A stretch of 64,000 bases of DNA, from contig NZ_JOEH01000001.1 in assembly GCF_000719095.1 (NCBI RefSeq), positions 310,001-374,000 of the forward strand. Direction: 5' to 3'. A program made the position numbers and the translations under genes. Below are positions 25,396 through 33,586 of the stretch, one piece after another. Within the stretch, counting starts at the first letter, position 1. Every line of letters starts with the position of its first letter. This DNA is from Streptacidiphilus jeojiense (lineage in GTDB: Bacteria > Actinomycetota > Actinomycetes > Streptomycetales > Streptomycetaceae). Below the pieces are notes generated by a model. That model searched no databases and was not told the origin of the DNA. It saw nothing but the letters and a program-made list of their open reading frames with translations.

Positions 25396-26058
25396 CTACT
25401 CCCCGGCGCGGGCGACCGGGCAGCCGCCGGTCAGGCCGCCGAGGAAGGCGTTGGGGTCGTAGTAGTGCTCGACCGAGAGCAGCCGCAGGTCGTCACTGAC
25501 CTTGGCGATGCTGACGCCGAACATCTCCACGGTCCGGCCGTCGGGGGCATGGCCCTCGTACTCGCCGTCGAAGCTGCCCCAGTGCCGCCACTTGAAGGTC
25601 ACCAGCGGCGGCGGGGAGACGACCTCCAGGACCTCCCAGTAGAAGCCGTTGGGGAAGGCACCGTGGAACACCTCGTGCGAGGAGTCGAAGTCCTTCTGCC
25701 CCACCGGGTAGAACGGGCTGTCGCCGATCAGGATGTTGTAGCTGCCCTGCTCGGCGATGTCCGCGGCGGTGGCCCAGCCGCCGCCGTTGACATTGGTGCG
25801 GAAGTGCTCGGTGACCATGGACACCCAGGTCGCCGGATCCTTCTTGTGCGAGACCTCCATCTCGAACACCGCGACGATGCTCTCGACGATCGCCTCCAGC
25901 GACCCGGGCTGGAACTGGTGGGTGCGCTGTTCTGGCATCACGGTGTGCGAGAGGTGGTAGTCGGGCACCTCTCCGCGCCACTCCGACGGGTCCGCCGCAG
26001 CGATCACGGCCTCGCGTCCCTGGAGCCAGAGCGGGGTGGACTCAGCAGTATCTGACAC
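25396..26058 (-). CDS. SnoaL-like/NTF2-like fold protein
   Basis: 220-residue protein with the cone-shaped alpha+beta SnoaL/ester-cyclase look: a helical N-terminus (SLEAIVESIVAVFEMEVSHKKDP), then beta strands with Trp/His/Asp residues lining a likely pocket (FYWEVLEVVSPPPLVTFKWRHWGSFDGEYEG). No exact function can be given. The GTG at 26058 is preferred because GAGGGA lies eight bases upstream; an in-frame GTG at 26100 lacks a site. A perfect 13-bp palindrome covers the chosen start codon, suggesting repression. Confidence 0.72.
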   Translation of the reverse strand: MSDTAESTPLWLQGREAVIAAADPSEWRGEVPDYHLSHTVMPEQRTHQFQPGSLEAIVESIVAVFEMEVSHKKDPATWVSMVTEHFRTNVNGGGWATAADIAEQGSYNILIGDSPFYPVGQKDFDSSHEVFHGAFPNGFYWEVLEVVSPPPLVTFKWRHWGSFDGEYEGHAPDGRTVEMFGVSIAKVSDDLRLLSVEHYYDPNAFLGGLTGGCPVARAGE

Positions 26059-26065
26059 AGTGTCA
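26053..26065. promoter_or_regulatory. Palindrome over start codon of SnoaL-like gene
   Basis: TGACACAGTGTCA is a perfect palindrome around a central A, overlapping the GTG start at 26056-26058. A related CAGTATC motif recurs in both orientations nearby (26045 and 26110 region). It could be an operator; no regulator gene is adjacent. Confidence 0.45.
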
Positions 26066-26145
26066 TCCCTCGTTCGACGATCAGAGTCGATCGCAGACAC
26101 TACTGATACTGATGTTACTCCGTCAGGATTCGATCAAATCCATAA

Positions 26146-27459
26146 CTACCTTGCCGCGTACCGGAGATCGGCCACCCACTGGGCCGTGAAGGCGCTCGTT
26201 CCGACGCCGGTGCTGCGGCGCAGCGCGGTGTCCAGCGCGGCCGCCGCGCCGCCGCTCCCGCCGGCCGCCGCCACCGCGCGGTAGAGGGCGACCAGCGCCT
26301 TCTGGCCGTGCCGCGCGACGATGCTCCGGCAGGCGAACCAGGCCTGCTCGTACGCCTGCGGCAGGTCGGCGGCCGAGCCGTCGAAGGAGGCGTCGTCGGG
26401 GAGCCGGGCCGGGATCCGGCCCGCCCTGAGGTCGGCCAGCAGCTCCGGGGCGATCTGCTGCGGGGTGCGGCCGGTGCCGAGGTAGCCGGTCCAGTTGGCG
26501 GCGCCCTCGGAGAGCCAGCGCGGGGTCCACTGCTCGGTGATCGCCCGGGTGGCGACATGCGTGGTCTCATGGGTGGTGACCACCCGCCGGCCGAGCGCGT
26601 TCAGGGTGTCCCAGACCTGCGGGTTGACGGTGATCCGCTCGGTGCGGCCGGCCTCGGCCGCGCCCAGCTCCCCGGTGGTGACGGCGGCGATCGCGGTGTA
26701 CCCGGACGGGTCGGCGCCGAGGAGCCGGCCGAACTGGTCCAGCCCGAGCGGGGCCAGCAGCACCGTCCGCTGACCCCAGCCGGTGCCCCAGACCGCGCTG
26801 ACGGCCGGCACCGCCCGGTCCGCCTCGTCGGCGAGCTGCTGCAGCGTGCCCTGGTCGCGCAGCCCGAGCACCAGGCTGGAACGGCCCTGGACCACGGTGA
26901 CCGGGCCCAGGTCCCACAGCTGGACGTCGCCGCCGACGTGGTCGCTGTCCGAACTGAGCAGCCAGCCGCCGCCGCTGCCAGTGCCGCCTCCGCTGCCGCT
27001 GCGGGTGAAGGTGAGGTACTGGGTCGCGGTCACCGGCTCGGAGTCGAAACCGCTGAGGCGGTAGGACAGTTCGACCCGGGTGGCGAGCCGCGCCGCCCCC
27101 TCGGCCCCGATCACCGGCGGCAGCGGATAGGCGTCCAGCGCCTGGAGCCGGTAGGTCCAGGCGCCGACCGGAACCTGGGCCAGGTTGCCCAGCATCGCGG
27201 CGCCGCTGTCGCGCAGGGCCTGCGCCGTCGGCAGCACCGTCGCGGCCAGCGCCGCCTGGTCCCGGGCCAGGACCGCGGCGGCCCGCCGGTCCAGCACCGC
27301 CTGCACCGCCCGCACCGTCGCGGGGTCGGCCGTGCCCGAGGTGCCGCCGCCGGCGGTGTGCCGTCGGTCGTGCCACTCCTCGCCGCCCAGCGCCCCGGCG
27401 ACCAGCACCGCCGCACCCGCGGCCAGCACCGCCCTGCGCCCGGCCGGCATCAGCGGCAC
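26146..27459 (-). CDS. Secreted or anchored zinc metalloprotease-like protein
   Basis: 437 residues. N-terminal basic stretch and hydrophobic segment (RRAVLAAGAAVLVAGALGG) look like a signal peptide or anchor. The middle is an NTF2-like/low-complexity region with a Gly-Ser linker near residue 155. The C-terminal third has HETTHVATR, an HExxH zinc motif, followed by WLSEGAANWTGY, which supplies the Glu of a gluzincin (peptidase M1/MA-like) site. Substrate unknown. Adjacent to three secreted NlpC/P60 wall hydrolases on the same strand, with 18 bp to the next, so an envelope role is likely. A conserved actinobacterial hypothetical type. Confidence 0.8.
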   Translation of the reverse strand: MPLMPAGRRAVLAAGAAVLVAGALGGEEWHDRRHTAGGGTSGTADPATVRAVQAVLDRRAAAVLARDQAALAATVLPTAQALRDSGAAMLGNLAQVPVGAWTYRLQALDAYPLPPVIGAEGAARLATRVELSYRLSGFDSEPVTATQYLTFTRSGSGGGTGSGGGWLLSSDSDHVGGDVQLWDLGPVTVVQGRSSLVLGLRDQGTLQQLADEADRAVPAVSAVWGTGWGQRTVLLAPLGLDQFGRLLGADPSGYTAIAAVTTGELGAAEAGRTERITVNPQVWDTLNALGRRVVTTHETTHVATRAITEQWTPRWLSEGAANWTGYLGTGRTPQQIAPELLADLRAGRIPARLPDDASFDGSAADLPQAYEQAWFACRSIVARHGQKALVALYRAVAAAGGSGGAAAALDTALRRSTGVGTSAFTAQWVADLRYAAR

Positions 27460-27477
27460 CCCCGTCCGGCGGGGAGG

Positions 27478-28557
27478 TCAGACCCGGACCACCTCGGCCA
27501 CGGGCATGCTGGTGACCCGCTCGTAGCGGACCCTGGCCCCCGGGTAGGGCGCATGGATGACCGTCCCATTGCCTGCGTACATCCCGACGTGGTGCCTGTC
27601 GCCGTAGTAGATCACAAGGTCACCGGGCCTCGCCTGGCTCAGCGGGATCCGCTGCCCGGCGAAGGCCTGGCCCTGCGAGGTGCGGGGCAGCGTCACTCCG
27701 GCGTGGCGCCAGGACCAGTACATCAGCCCGGAGCAGTCGAACGATCCGGGCCCCGCCGATCCGTACACATAGGGTCTGCCCAGGGCGCTCTCGGCGGCCG
27801 CCAGCGCCTGCGCCGCCCGGGCCGAGGCCGGCCCCTGGCCGGAGAGCGGCGGCTGCTGCGCGGCCTGGGCCGCCGCTCCCGCCGCGTCGTCCTCGCCCTG
27901 CTGGAGCTGGGCGCGCTGCGCCGCGGTCAGCGAGTCCAGCAGCGCCTTGGCATGGCCGAGCCGCTGCTGCACCTGGGTCTTGCTGCCGGCGATGGACTGA
28001 CGCAGCGTCTCCAACCGGGCCAGCTGCGCCACCGCCTCGGCCCGGTCCTGCACCAGCTGCCGCTGGTCGGCCTCGATCTCCTGGAGCTTCAGCGCGGCCA
28101 CGGCGTCGGCCTGGTCGGCGCTGGACGCCTGCTCCAGGTACTGGTCCGGATGGGCGTTGAGCAGCAGCTTCACCAGCGGGTCCAGCCCGCCCCCCTGACG
28201 GTACTCGGCGCTGGCGATCGAACCCATGGACTGGAGCAGGGCGTTCACGTGCTGCTGCTCCTCGGCGACCCGCTGCTGCAGCAGCACCGACTCGCGCTGG
28301 AGCGCGTGCTCCTGCTCCTGCGCCCCGTCGTACTGCTGGCCGGCCACCTCCGCCTGCGCGTAGAGGCCGTCGAGCTGGTGCTGCACGTCGTCGGCGGTGA
28401 CCGGGGCGCCCCCTCCGGGGCTGCCCGGAGTCGCCAGGGCGCTGCCTCCGCCCGCGAGGACCGCCGCGGTGGCCGCCGCCAGGGTCGCGGCGGAACGCGA
28501 CAGGGCTGCCACGGTGGAGTACTGGCCCAGCGGTCGGGCACGTCGGTGGGACGCCAC
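27478..28557 (-). CDS. NlpC/P60 endopeptidase, paralogue 1
   Basis: Secreted peptidoglycan peptidase, 359 residues: basic N-terminus and signal peptide (VASHRRARP..., cleavage near GSALATPG), a coiled-coil region (about 50-220, rich in Gln/Glu/Leu), a short linker, and a C-terminal NlpC/P60 domain (about 245-359). Catalytic Cys in SFDCSGLMY, His in HHVGMYAGN and third-position His in VIHAPYPG. GTG start chosen because the other two paralogues begin at the same VASHRR/VATHRR motif; an ATG seven codons upstream is also possible. The coiled-coil plus NlpC/P60 layout resembles CwlO/RipA-type enzymes that need an activator. Confidence 0.9.
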   Translation of the reverse strand: MASHRRARPLGQYSTVAALSRSAATLAAATAAVLAGGGSALATPGSPGGGAPVTADDVQHQLDGLYAQAEVAGQQYDGAQEQEHALQRESVLLQQRVAEEQQHVNALLQSMGSIASAEYRQGGGLDPLVKLLLNAHPDQYLEQASSADQADAVAALKLQEIEADQRQLVQDRAEAVAQLARLETLRQSIAGSKTQVQQRLGHAKALLDSLTAAQRAQLQQGEDDAAGAAAQAAQQPPLSGQGPASARAAQALAAAESALGRPYVYGSAGPGSFDCSGLMYWSWRHAGVTLPRTSQGQAFAGQRIPLSQARPGDLVIYYGDRHHVGMYAGNGTVIHAPYPGARVRYERVTSMPVAEVVRV

Positions 28558-28710
28558 GGGGAATGGCTCCATTCGTCGAAGCAGAGGACCGAGCGCCGAC
28601 GTTAGCGAGTCGGACACATCGAGTCCAAACCCCAGCAAGGACGAAAATACCGCCGAAATTAGTACAACTTGACGAAACGCCATGTCGGGAGGGGTGTCCC
28701 GGACAGCGCA

Positions 28711-28744
28711 ACGGGCCCGACCCCCCGCAGGGGATCGGGCCCGT
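28711..28744 (-). terminator. Terminator after NlpC/P60 paralogue 2
   Basis: Stem ACGGGCCCGA/TCGGGCCCGT with an inner CCCC..GGGG pairing, 28 bp after the stop codon of the 28772-29848 gene (minus strand). It separates paralogue 2 from paralogue 1. Confidence 0.8.
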
Positions 28745-28771
28745 ACAGCCGTTTGGGCGGCCGGAACGCTC

Positions 28772-29848
28772 TCAGATGTGGCGCATCGCGTAGATGCTGC
28801 CGATCGTGTCGATGCTCTCGTACTTGACCACGGTGCCGGTGTGCGGGGCGTGCAGCACGGTGTTGTTGCCGGCGTAGATGCCGACGTGCGAGTCACCGTT
28901 GAAGAACACCAGGTCGCCGACCTGCAGGTTGGCGCGGGTGACCGCGGTACCCGCGTTGATCTGGTCGTAGGTGGTGCGGCCGATGGCCACCCCGGCCTGG
29001 GCGTAGGCCCACTGGGTCAGGCCCGAGCAGTCGAAGGTGTTCGGACCGGTGGCACCGTAGACGTAGGCGTCGCCGAGCTTGGTCTGGGCGGCCGCGTAGG
29101 CGATCGCCTCCACCGAGTCGCCGGCCTTGGAGGAGGACGAGCCGCTCGCACTGCTGGACGAGGAGGAGGACGAGGAGGAACTGCTGGCGGCCGCGGCGGC
29201 CTTCTCCGCGGCTGCGGCGTTGGCGGCCTTCAGCGCCGCCGCCTGGGCGGCGGTGAGCGAGTCCAGCTTGGCCTGCGCGGCAGCGAGCTTCTTCTGCACC
29301 GAGGCCTTGGAGGCGGCGAGCTGCTTGCTGGTGGCGTCGAGGGCCTTCAGCTTGGTCTCGGCCTCGGACTTCTCGTTGTTGAGCGTCGACTGCTCGGTCT
29401 TCAGCTCGGCCAGCATGTTGGACTGGCTGGAGGTGATCTGGCTCTGCGCCGAGGCCGAGTTCAGGTACTCGGTCGGGTCCGAGGAGAGCATCAGCTGGAC
29501 CGAGGGGTCGATCGCCCCGCTGCGGTACTGGGCGCTGGCGACCGCACCGAGGGCGGAGGCCTTGGCGGTGACCGAGGCCTGCTGCCGGGCCACCTGGTCC
29601 TGCAGCGTGTTGACCTGCTTCTGCAGGGTCTGCTGGTCGGACTGGGCCTTGTCGTACTGCTGAACGGCCGTGTCGGCGTCGCTGTTCAGCTTGTCGATCT
29701 GCGCCTTGAGTTCGGCGGTGGTCTGCTTCGGGGCCGCCTGCGCCGACTGGGCGGCGGTCGCGGAGAGGGCGACGGTTGTGGCCGCGGCAGCCGTGAGCAC
29801 GGTTATGCGGGCGCGACCGGGGGTTTTGGGACGACGATGGGACGCCAC
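28772..29848 (-). CDS. NlpC/P60 endopeptidase, paralogue 2 (riboswitch-controlled)
   Basis: Secreted wall peptidase of 358 residues. Signal peptide ending near AQSAQAAPK, coiled coil about 45-215, a run of twelve Ser residues near 225-240 as flexible linker, and NlpC/P60 domain about 250-358. Catalytic Cys in TFDCSGLTQ, His in DSHVGIYAGN and His in VLHAPHTG. GTG start with AAGGAG six bases upstream. Its 5' leader of about 250 nt matches the c-di-AMP (ydaO) riboswitch, so expression should fall when c-di-AMP is high, as for rpfA in S. coelicolor. Of the three paralogues, only this one has such a leader. Confidence 0.93.
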   Translation of the reverse strand: MASHRRPKTPGRARITVLTAAAATTVALSATAAQSAQAAPKQTTAELKAQIDKLNSDADTAVQQYDKAQSDQQTLQKQVNTLQDQVARQQASVTAKASALGAVASAQYRSGAIDPSVQLMLSSDPTEYLNSASAQSQITSSQSNMLAELKTEQSTLNNEKSEAETKLKALDATSKQLAASKASVQKKLAAAQAKLDSLTAAQAAALKAANAAAAEKAAAAASSSSSSSSSSSSASGSSSSKAGDSVEAIAYAAAQTKLGDAYVYGATGPNTFDCSGLTQWAYAQAGVAIGRTTYDQINAGTAVTRANLQVGDLVFFNGDSHVGIYAGNNTVLHAPHTGTVVKYESIDTIGSIYAMRHI

Positions 29849-29869
29849 GAAGGCGAGCTCCTTCTTCCT

Positions 29870-30108
29870 ACGTCCGCCTACCGGGTGAGCTGACGGGTTC
29901 GGGCTGGAAGACGTGCCCTACGGCGCTTCACCGGCGTACCGGCCTGGCGTCGATTCACCCCGAGGAACGTGGTTCCCCGGCTCCGAGACTGACGGCTCTC
30001 CCCTGTGGTCGCCCCGATGGCTTCGGGACGGGCCTGCCGTGCGGTCGGACTCGGCGGAAACCTCCGCTGCCACCCAGGCTGGGTGATCGACTTCGCGGTG
30101 GTTCGATC
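29870..30108 (-). promoter_or_regulatory. c-di-AMP riboswitch (ydaO-yuaA class)
   Basis: On the minus strand the leader contains the conserved core GGGGAGAGCCGTCAGTC, then GGAGCCGGGGAACC, GGGGTGAATCGACG and near the 3' end CCCGAACCCGTCAGCTCACC, in the order expected for ydaO elements. It ends about 20 nt before the ribosome-binding site of the NlpC/P60 gene. Identification is from motif memory; boundaries are approximate. Expected to be an off-switch for a cell-wall hydrolase. Confidence 0.87.
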
Positions 30109-30112
30109 GCTG

Positions 30113-30142
30113 ACACTAGTGACCCAACCGTGATCCGTTCAA
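30113..30142 (-). promoter_or_regulatory. Candidate promoter of the riboswitch transcript
   Basis: On the minus strand TTGAAC (30137-30142) and TAGTGT (30113-30118) are separated by 18 bp, a fair match to a housekeeping HrdB promoter. Transcription would start near 30106, right where the riboswitch begins. The sequence around it is unusually AT-rich for this genome. Confidence 0.55.
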
Positions 30143-30273
30143 ATCCCTGTAAGTAAAAACTATCTTTGGTTACGACACTGCATCAGATTTCCAACGGACC
30201 GTAGTCGCGGAATGACCATCTGACGACGACATGGCGGTCAAATCGGTCATCAGGCCGAGGTGTTCGAGACCCG

Positions 30274-30289
30274 TGTGACGTGAGTCACA
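30274..30289. promoter_or_regulatory. Crp-like palindrome
   Basis: TGTGACGTGAGTCACA is a perfect match to the TGTGA-N6-TCACA form bound by Crp-family proteins. It lies about 170 bp upstream of the predicted start of the riboswitch transcript and about 60 bp beyond the end of paralogue 3. Rest of the 29849-30349 gap holds the riboswitch and promoter; no gene is seen. Confidence 0.6.
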
Positions 30290-30349
30290 TCAGGAGACAA
30301 CCCACGCCTCAGCCGACTCCCAAACCTTCGGTCCGGAGCCGACCCTGCG

Positions 30350-31432
30350 TCAGAAGCGGCGAATCGCCACGATCGACCCGAAGTAGGACATCGGCTGGAT
30401 CGACACGTTGTAGCCGTACTCGGGGGCGTTCAGCAGCATCCCGTTGCCGGCGTACATGCCGACATGCGCGCCGCCCTCCATCACCACGATGTCGCCGACC
30501 TTCAGGTCGGCGCTGGAGGCCACCCGGGTGCCCACCGACTCGTCGCCCTCGGAGGAGTGCGGCAGGCTGATGTTGGCGTGGGCGTAGGCCCACATCACCA
30601 GTCCGGAGCAGTCGAAGCTGTTGGGCCCGGCGCCGGCCCAGGCGTACGGGGCGATGCCGACCTTGCTCATCGCCGCCTCCATGGCGGTCCTGGCCGCGGC
30701 GGATATCCCGGAGAGGTTGATGTCGGACACCGACATGTGGTTGTCGGTGGAGTCCACCGAGCTGTAGCCGCCGCCACCGCCGGTGCCGGCCCCCTGCTCC
30801 TTGAGCGCCGCCGCCTCCACTGCGGCGCGCGCCGCCGCGGACAGCGAGCTGAGCACGCTCTGGGCGTGGTTCAGCTTGGTCTGGGCGGTGTTCTTGGCCG
30901 TCTGCATCTGCTTGAGCAGCGCCTGCTGCGCCGTCAGCTCCTGGGCCGCCTGCGCCTTCTCCTCGGCCAGGGTCTTCTGCTGGCTCTGCAGCATCTGCAG
31001 CAGCGCGGCCTGGCTGCCGGCGACCTGGCTCTGGGTGGAGGCCTGGTTCAGGTACTCCTCCGGGTTGGAGGAGAGCAGCAGCTTCACCGTCGGGTCCACC
31101 GCGCCCTCGCGGTACTCGGCGCTGGCCATCTGCCCGAGCTGACCCAACTCCTTGTTCACCGCCGCCTGCTGGCGGGCTATCTCGTCCTGGAGCACACCGG
31201 TCTGCCGCTGCAGCTCCTGCTCCTGGCCCTGCGCCTGGTCGTACTGCTCCGTCGCCTTGTTCGCCGCCGACTGGTCCGCCTCGACCTGGGACTTCGCCTG
31301 GTCGGTGGTGGTCTTGGCCGGCGCTGCCTGGGCGGTCGCCTGGGCCGAGAGGGCCACAGCGGCGGCGGCAGCGGCGGTCAGGATCGACACCCGGGCGCGG
31401 CTGGGTTGCTTGGGGCGACGGTGCGTGGCCAC
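30350..31432 (-). CDS. NlpC/P60 endopeptidase, paralogue 3
   Basis: Secreted wall peptidase of 360 residues with the same plan: GTG start at VATHRRPKQP, signal peptide to about ATAQAAPAK, Gln/Glu-rich coiled coil about 42-210, Gly-rich linker, NlpC/P60 domain about 255-360. Catalytic Cys in SFDCSGLVM and His in GAHVGMYAGN; the third position is Asn (LLNAPEYG) where the other two have His, an accepted variant in the family but a clear difference between the paralogues. The GTG at 31432 is preferred over an in-frame start at 31468, which would put 12 residues before the conserved motif. No riboswitch is seen upstream. Confidence 0.9.
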   Translation of the reverse strand: MATHRRPKQPSRARVSILTAAAAAAVALSAQATAQAAPAKTTTDQAKSQVEADQSAANKATEQYDQAQGQEQELQRQTGVLQDEIARQQAAVNKELGQLGQMASAEYREGAVDPTVKLLLSSNPEEYLNQASTQSQVAGSQAALLQMLQSQQKTLAEEKAQAAQELTAQQALLKQMQTAKNTAQTKLNHAQSVLSSLSAAARAAVEAAALKEQGAGTGGGGGYSSVDSTDNHMSVSDINLSGISAAARTAMEAAMSKVGIAPYAWAGAGPNSFDCSGLVMWAYAHANISLPHSSEGDESVGTRVASSADLKVGDIVVMEGGAHVGMYAGNGMLLNAPEYGYNVSIQPMSYFGSIVAIRRF

Positions 31433-31466
31433 AGAAGCTGGTCCCTTCGAGCAAACACTGGCGAAC

Positions 31467-31494
31467 ACAGACAGACGTTCACAGACAGAGGTTC
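31467..31494. repeat. 14-bp tandem repeat upstream of NlpC/P60 paralogue 3
   Basis: ACAGACAGACGTTC and ACAGACAGAGGTTC lie head to tail, differing at one base, 35-62 bp upstream of the GTG start of paralogue 3. May be slippage or paired half-sites. Confidence 0.6.
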
Positions 31495-31636
31495 GAAGGG
31501 AGAGACTAGTGAGATTGATGTGACTCTGTCGCCCTCGGCGGTGAGTCCGGGGGTGATTGGGCGCAATGTCCTTTATAGGAAAGCCCTTAAGGCACCCTGG
31601 GAGGCCACACAGGCTGGACCACTCGGCACGGATCGC

Positions 31637-33061
31637 TCAGGTGCGGACGAGCCGCCGCAGCAGCATCGCCGAGGGCACCGGACGCGCGCCGGCCTTCCGC
31701 ACCCCGTCGGCCACCTCCTTGTCGGTGGACACCACCACCACCGGACGGCCCTCCGGCTCGGCCCGCACCAGACGCCGGATCAACTCGTCGGCGTTCTCCC
31801 CGGACCGGCTGAACAGCACCCGTACCCCGCGCGGCGGAGCCATCGGCACCGGCGCGTCCAGGTCCTTGCCGTCGAACACGCAGGTGATCTCCGCCCCGCT
31901 GTGCGCGGCGAGCATGGAGAGCCCGTTCAGCAGCCTGACCCGCTGCTTGTCCAGCGGCAGCGTCGGGTAACCGCTCTTGGTGACGTTGTAGCCGTCCACC
32001 AGCAGATGCACCTGAGGGAGCGCCAGCAACTGGTCCAGCAGCGCCGGGTCGTCCCCGTCCAGGGCGCGTCTGGCCACGTCGTGCGGGGAGGCCGTGGTGG
32101 GCGCCACCGCCTCCACCGTGTCGGCCGGGCGGGTGGTGACCGGCTTCAGGCCCAGCTCCCGCTGCAGCCCCTGGGCGCCCTGCAGCACCACGTCCAGCAG
32201 CAGCCGCAGCCGCATCTCCTCGGCGCTGCGCCCCTCCCTGGACGCCCGTCTGGCCGCCTCGACGGCCGACTCGGCCTCGGCCAGCCGGTGCTTCAGCCGG
32301 CGCACCTCGCTGTCGGTGGTGCCGCGCTCGGTGGCACCGGCCGCCTTCAGCGCCTCCAGCTCGGCGGTGACCTTGCGGGTCGCCGCCTCGGCGCGCTTGG
32401 TGTCGGCCTCCAGGCTGCGCACCCGGCGGCGGAGCGAGTCCCGCTCCTTCCTGGTCTCGTCCAGCTCGACCCGGCCCCGGTCCGCCTCGGTCCTGCTGGT
32501 CTCGCGCAGCGCGGACAGCTCCGCCTGCAGCTTCTCCACCAGTCGGGCCGCCTCGGCGGCGGCGCCCTCCGACTCGGCCCGCTCGACCTCCTCGCCGGCG
32601 TCGCCGACCAGCTTGCTCCAGCCGGCCGGCCGCAGCAGATAGGCCACCGCGGCCACGTCCTGCGGATCGGCGGCGGCAGGAACCTGCCCGTTCTCCAGCG
32701 CCGCGACCAGGTCGGGCTGGCCCTGTCTGACTCGTTCCGCTATCCGCGACCGGAAGCCGGGCTCGGTCTCCAGGGCGGCGGCGATGGCGGTGGCCCCGCG
32801 CCTGGCCCGCTGCACCGGGGTGAACTTGGCGTAGGGGCGCAGCCGGGGCGGCAGCTCGCCGACCGGCATGGCGCTGAGCCCGTCGGCGGCGATGCCGACG
32901 ACCCTGCGCCGCACCCCCTCGGGCAGCGGCCGGTCCAACTGCTCGACGGGCTCGGCGGGCTCATCCGGTTCGGCGGGTTCGGTGGCGGGCAGCGCGAGGT
33001 CTGCCGCCTGCTCGGGGCCCACGGGCCCCTCGGCGACGTCCGCCCGGTCTCGCTCCACCAC
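31637..33061 (-). CDS. NYN-domain (YacP-like) RNA-binding/nuclease protein
   Basis: 474 residues. Acidic N-terminal 45 residues, a helical domain (about 50-150), a long charged coiled coil (about 165-290, e.g. RKERDSLRRRVRSLEADTKR), and a C-terminal NYN/PIN-like domain (about 340-474) with LLVDGYNVTKSGYP, CVFDGKDLD and VVVVSTDKEVADGV. The acidic residues of these motifs suggest a metal-dependent ribonuclease of the YacP/Rae1 type. Single gene, GTG start. Substrate unknown; the coiled coil would allow dimerisation or ribosome contact (inference). Confidence 0.85.
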   Translation of the reverse strand: MVERDRADVAEGPVGPEQAADLALPATEPAEPDEPAEPVEQLDRPLPEGVRRRVVGIAADGLSAMPVGELPPRLRPYAKFTPVQRARRGATAIAAALETEPGFRSRIAERVRQGQPDLVAALENGQVPAAADPQDVAAVAYLLRPAGWSKLVGDAGEEVERAESEGAAAEAARLVEKLQAELSALRETSRTEADRGRVELDETRKERDSLRRRVRSLEADTKRAEAATRKVTAELEALKAAGATERGTTDSEVRRLKHRLAEAESAVEAARRASREGRSAEEMRLRLLLDVVLQGAQGLQRELGLKPVTTRPADTVEAVAPTTASPHDVARRALDGDDPALLDQLLALPQVHLLVDGYNVTKSGYPTLPLDKQRVRLLNGLSMLAAHSGAEITCVFDGKDLDAPVPMAPPRGVRVLFSRSGENADELIRRLVRAEPEGRPVVVVSTDKEVADGVRKAGARPVPSAMLLRRLVRT

Positions 33062-33197
33062 GTCCGCTGTCTCCGATCCGGTCCTGCGGGACTACCTGCC
33101 CGCAGTAACCATTCTCGCCCGCCCTACCCCCTACTCGTCACCGCGCCACACATGCCTCAGGCCACCTGCCCCGGGGCACCGCCTTCACACCGGGCGC

Positions 33198-33470
33198 TCA
33201 GGCCTCGGTACGCCCCGCCTGCGCGGCCGCCTCGGCCTCCGCGCCCGGACGGTCCACCAGTTCCACCTGGTCCACCGCGTTGCACCAGCGGCAGCGCACC
33301 GACTCCACGGTCTCGCTCAGCACCTCGCGCTCCTCCACCCGGGACTCGCCGGCCAGGTCCAGATGGACGAACTCGACCACGCGGGAGGACCGGGTCACGT
33401 CGAAGCGGGTCAGGTTGCCGCACAGGGTGCAGCGCCACCGGGTCCCCTCGGTGGGAAGGGGAACTGACAT
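33198..33470 (-). CDS. Small zinc-ribbon-like protein
   Basis: 90-residue protein with two Cys pairs, CTLC near residue 14 and CRWC near 62, as in a zinc ribbon, separated by a beta-strand-rich segment (RFDVTRSSRVVEFVHLDL). The start is the ATG reading MSVPLPTEG with GAGAGGA upstream; the in-frame ATG at 33506 has no site. Tail is Ala/Glu-rich. Function unknown; possibly nucleic-acid or protein binding. Confidence 0.78.
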   Translation of the reverse strand: MSVPLPTEGTRWRCTLCGNLTRFDVTRSSRVVEFVHLDLAGESRVEEREVLSETVESVRCRWCNAVDQVELVDRPGAEAEAAAQAGRTEA

Positions 33471-33586
33471 GAGCGGTCCTCTCGCGACGGGTACGCCTAC
33501 CTGCACAACCCTATGGCCTTGCCCTCAACGGCAGATACGGCGGGACAACCGGTGTCAGATTTGTCCGGTTAAGGAATGCTCAATCC

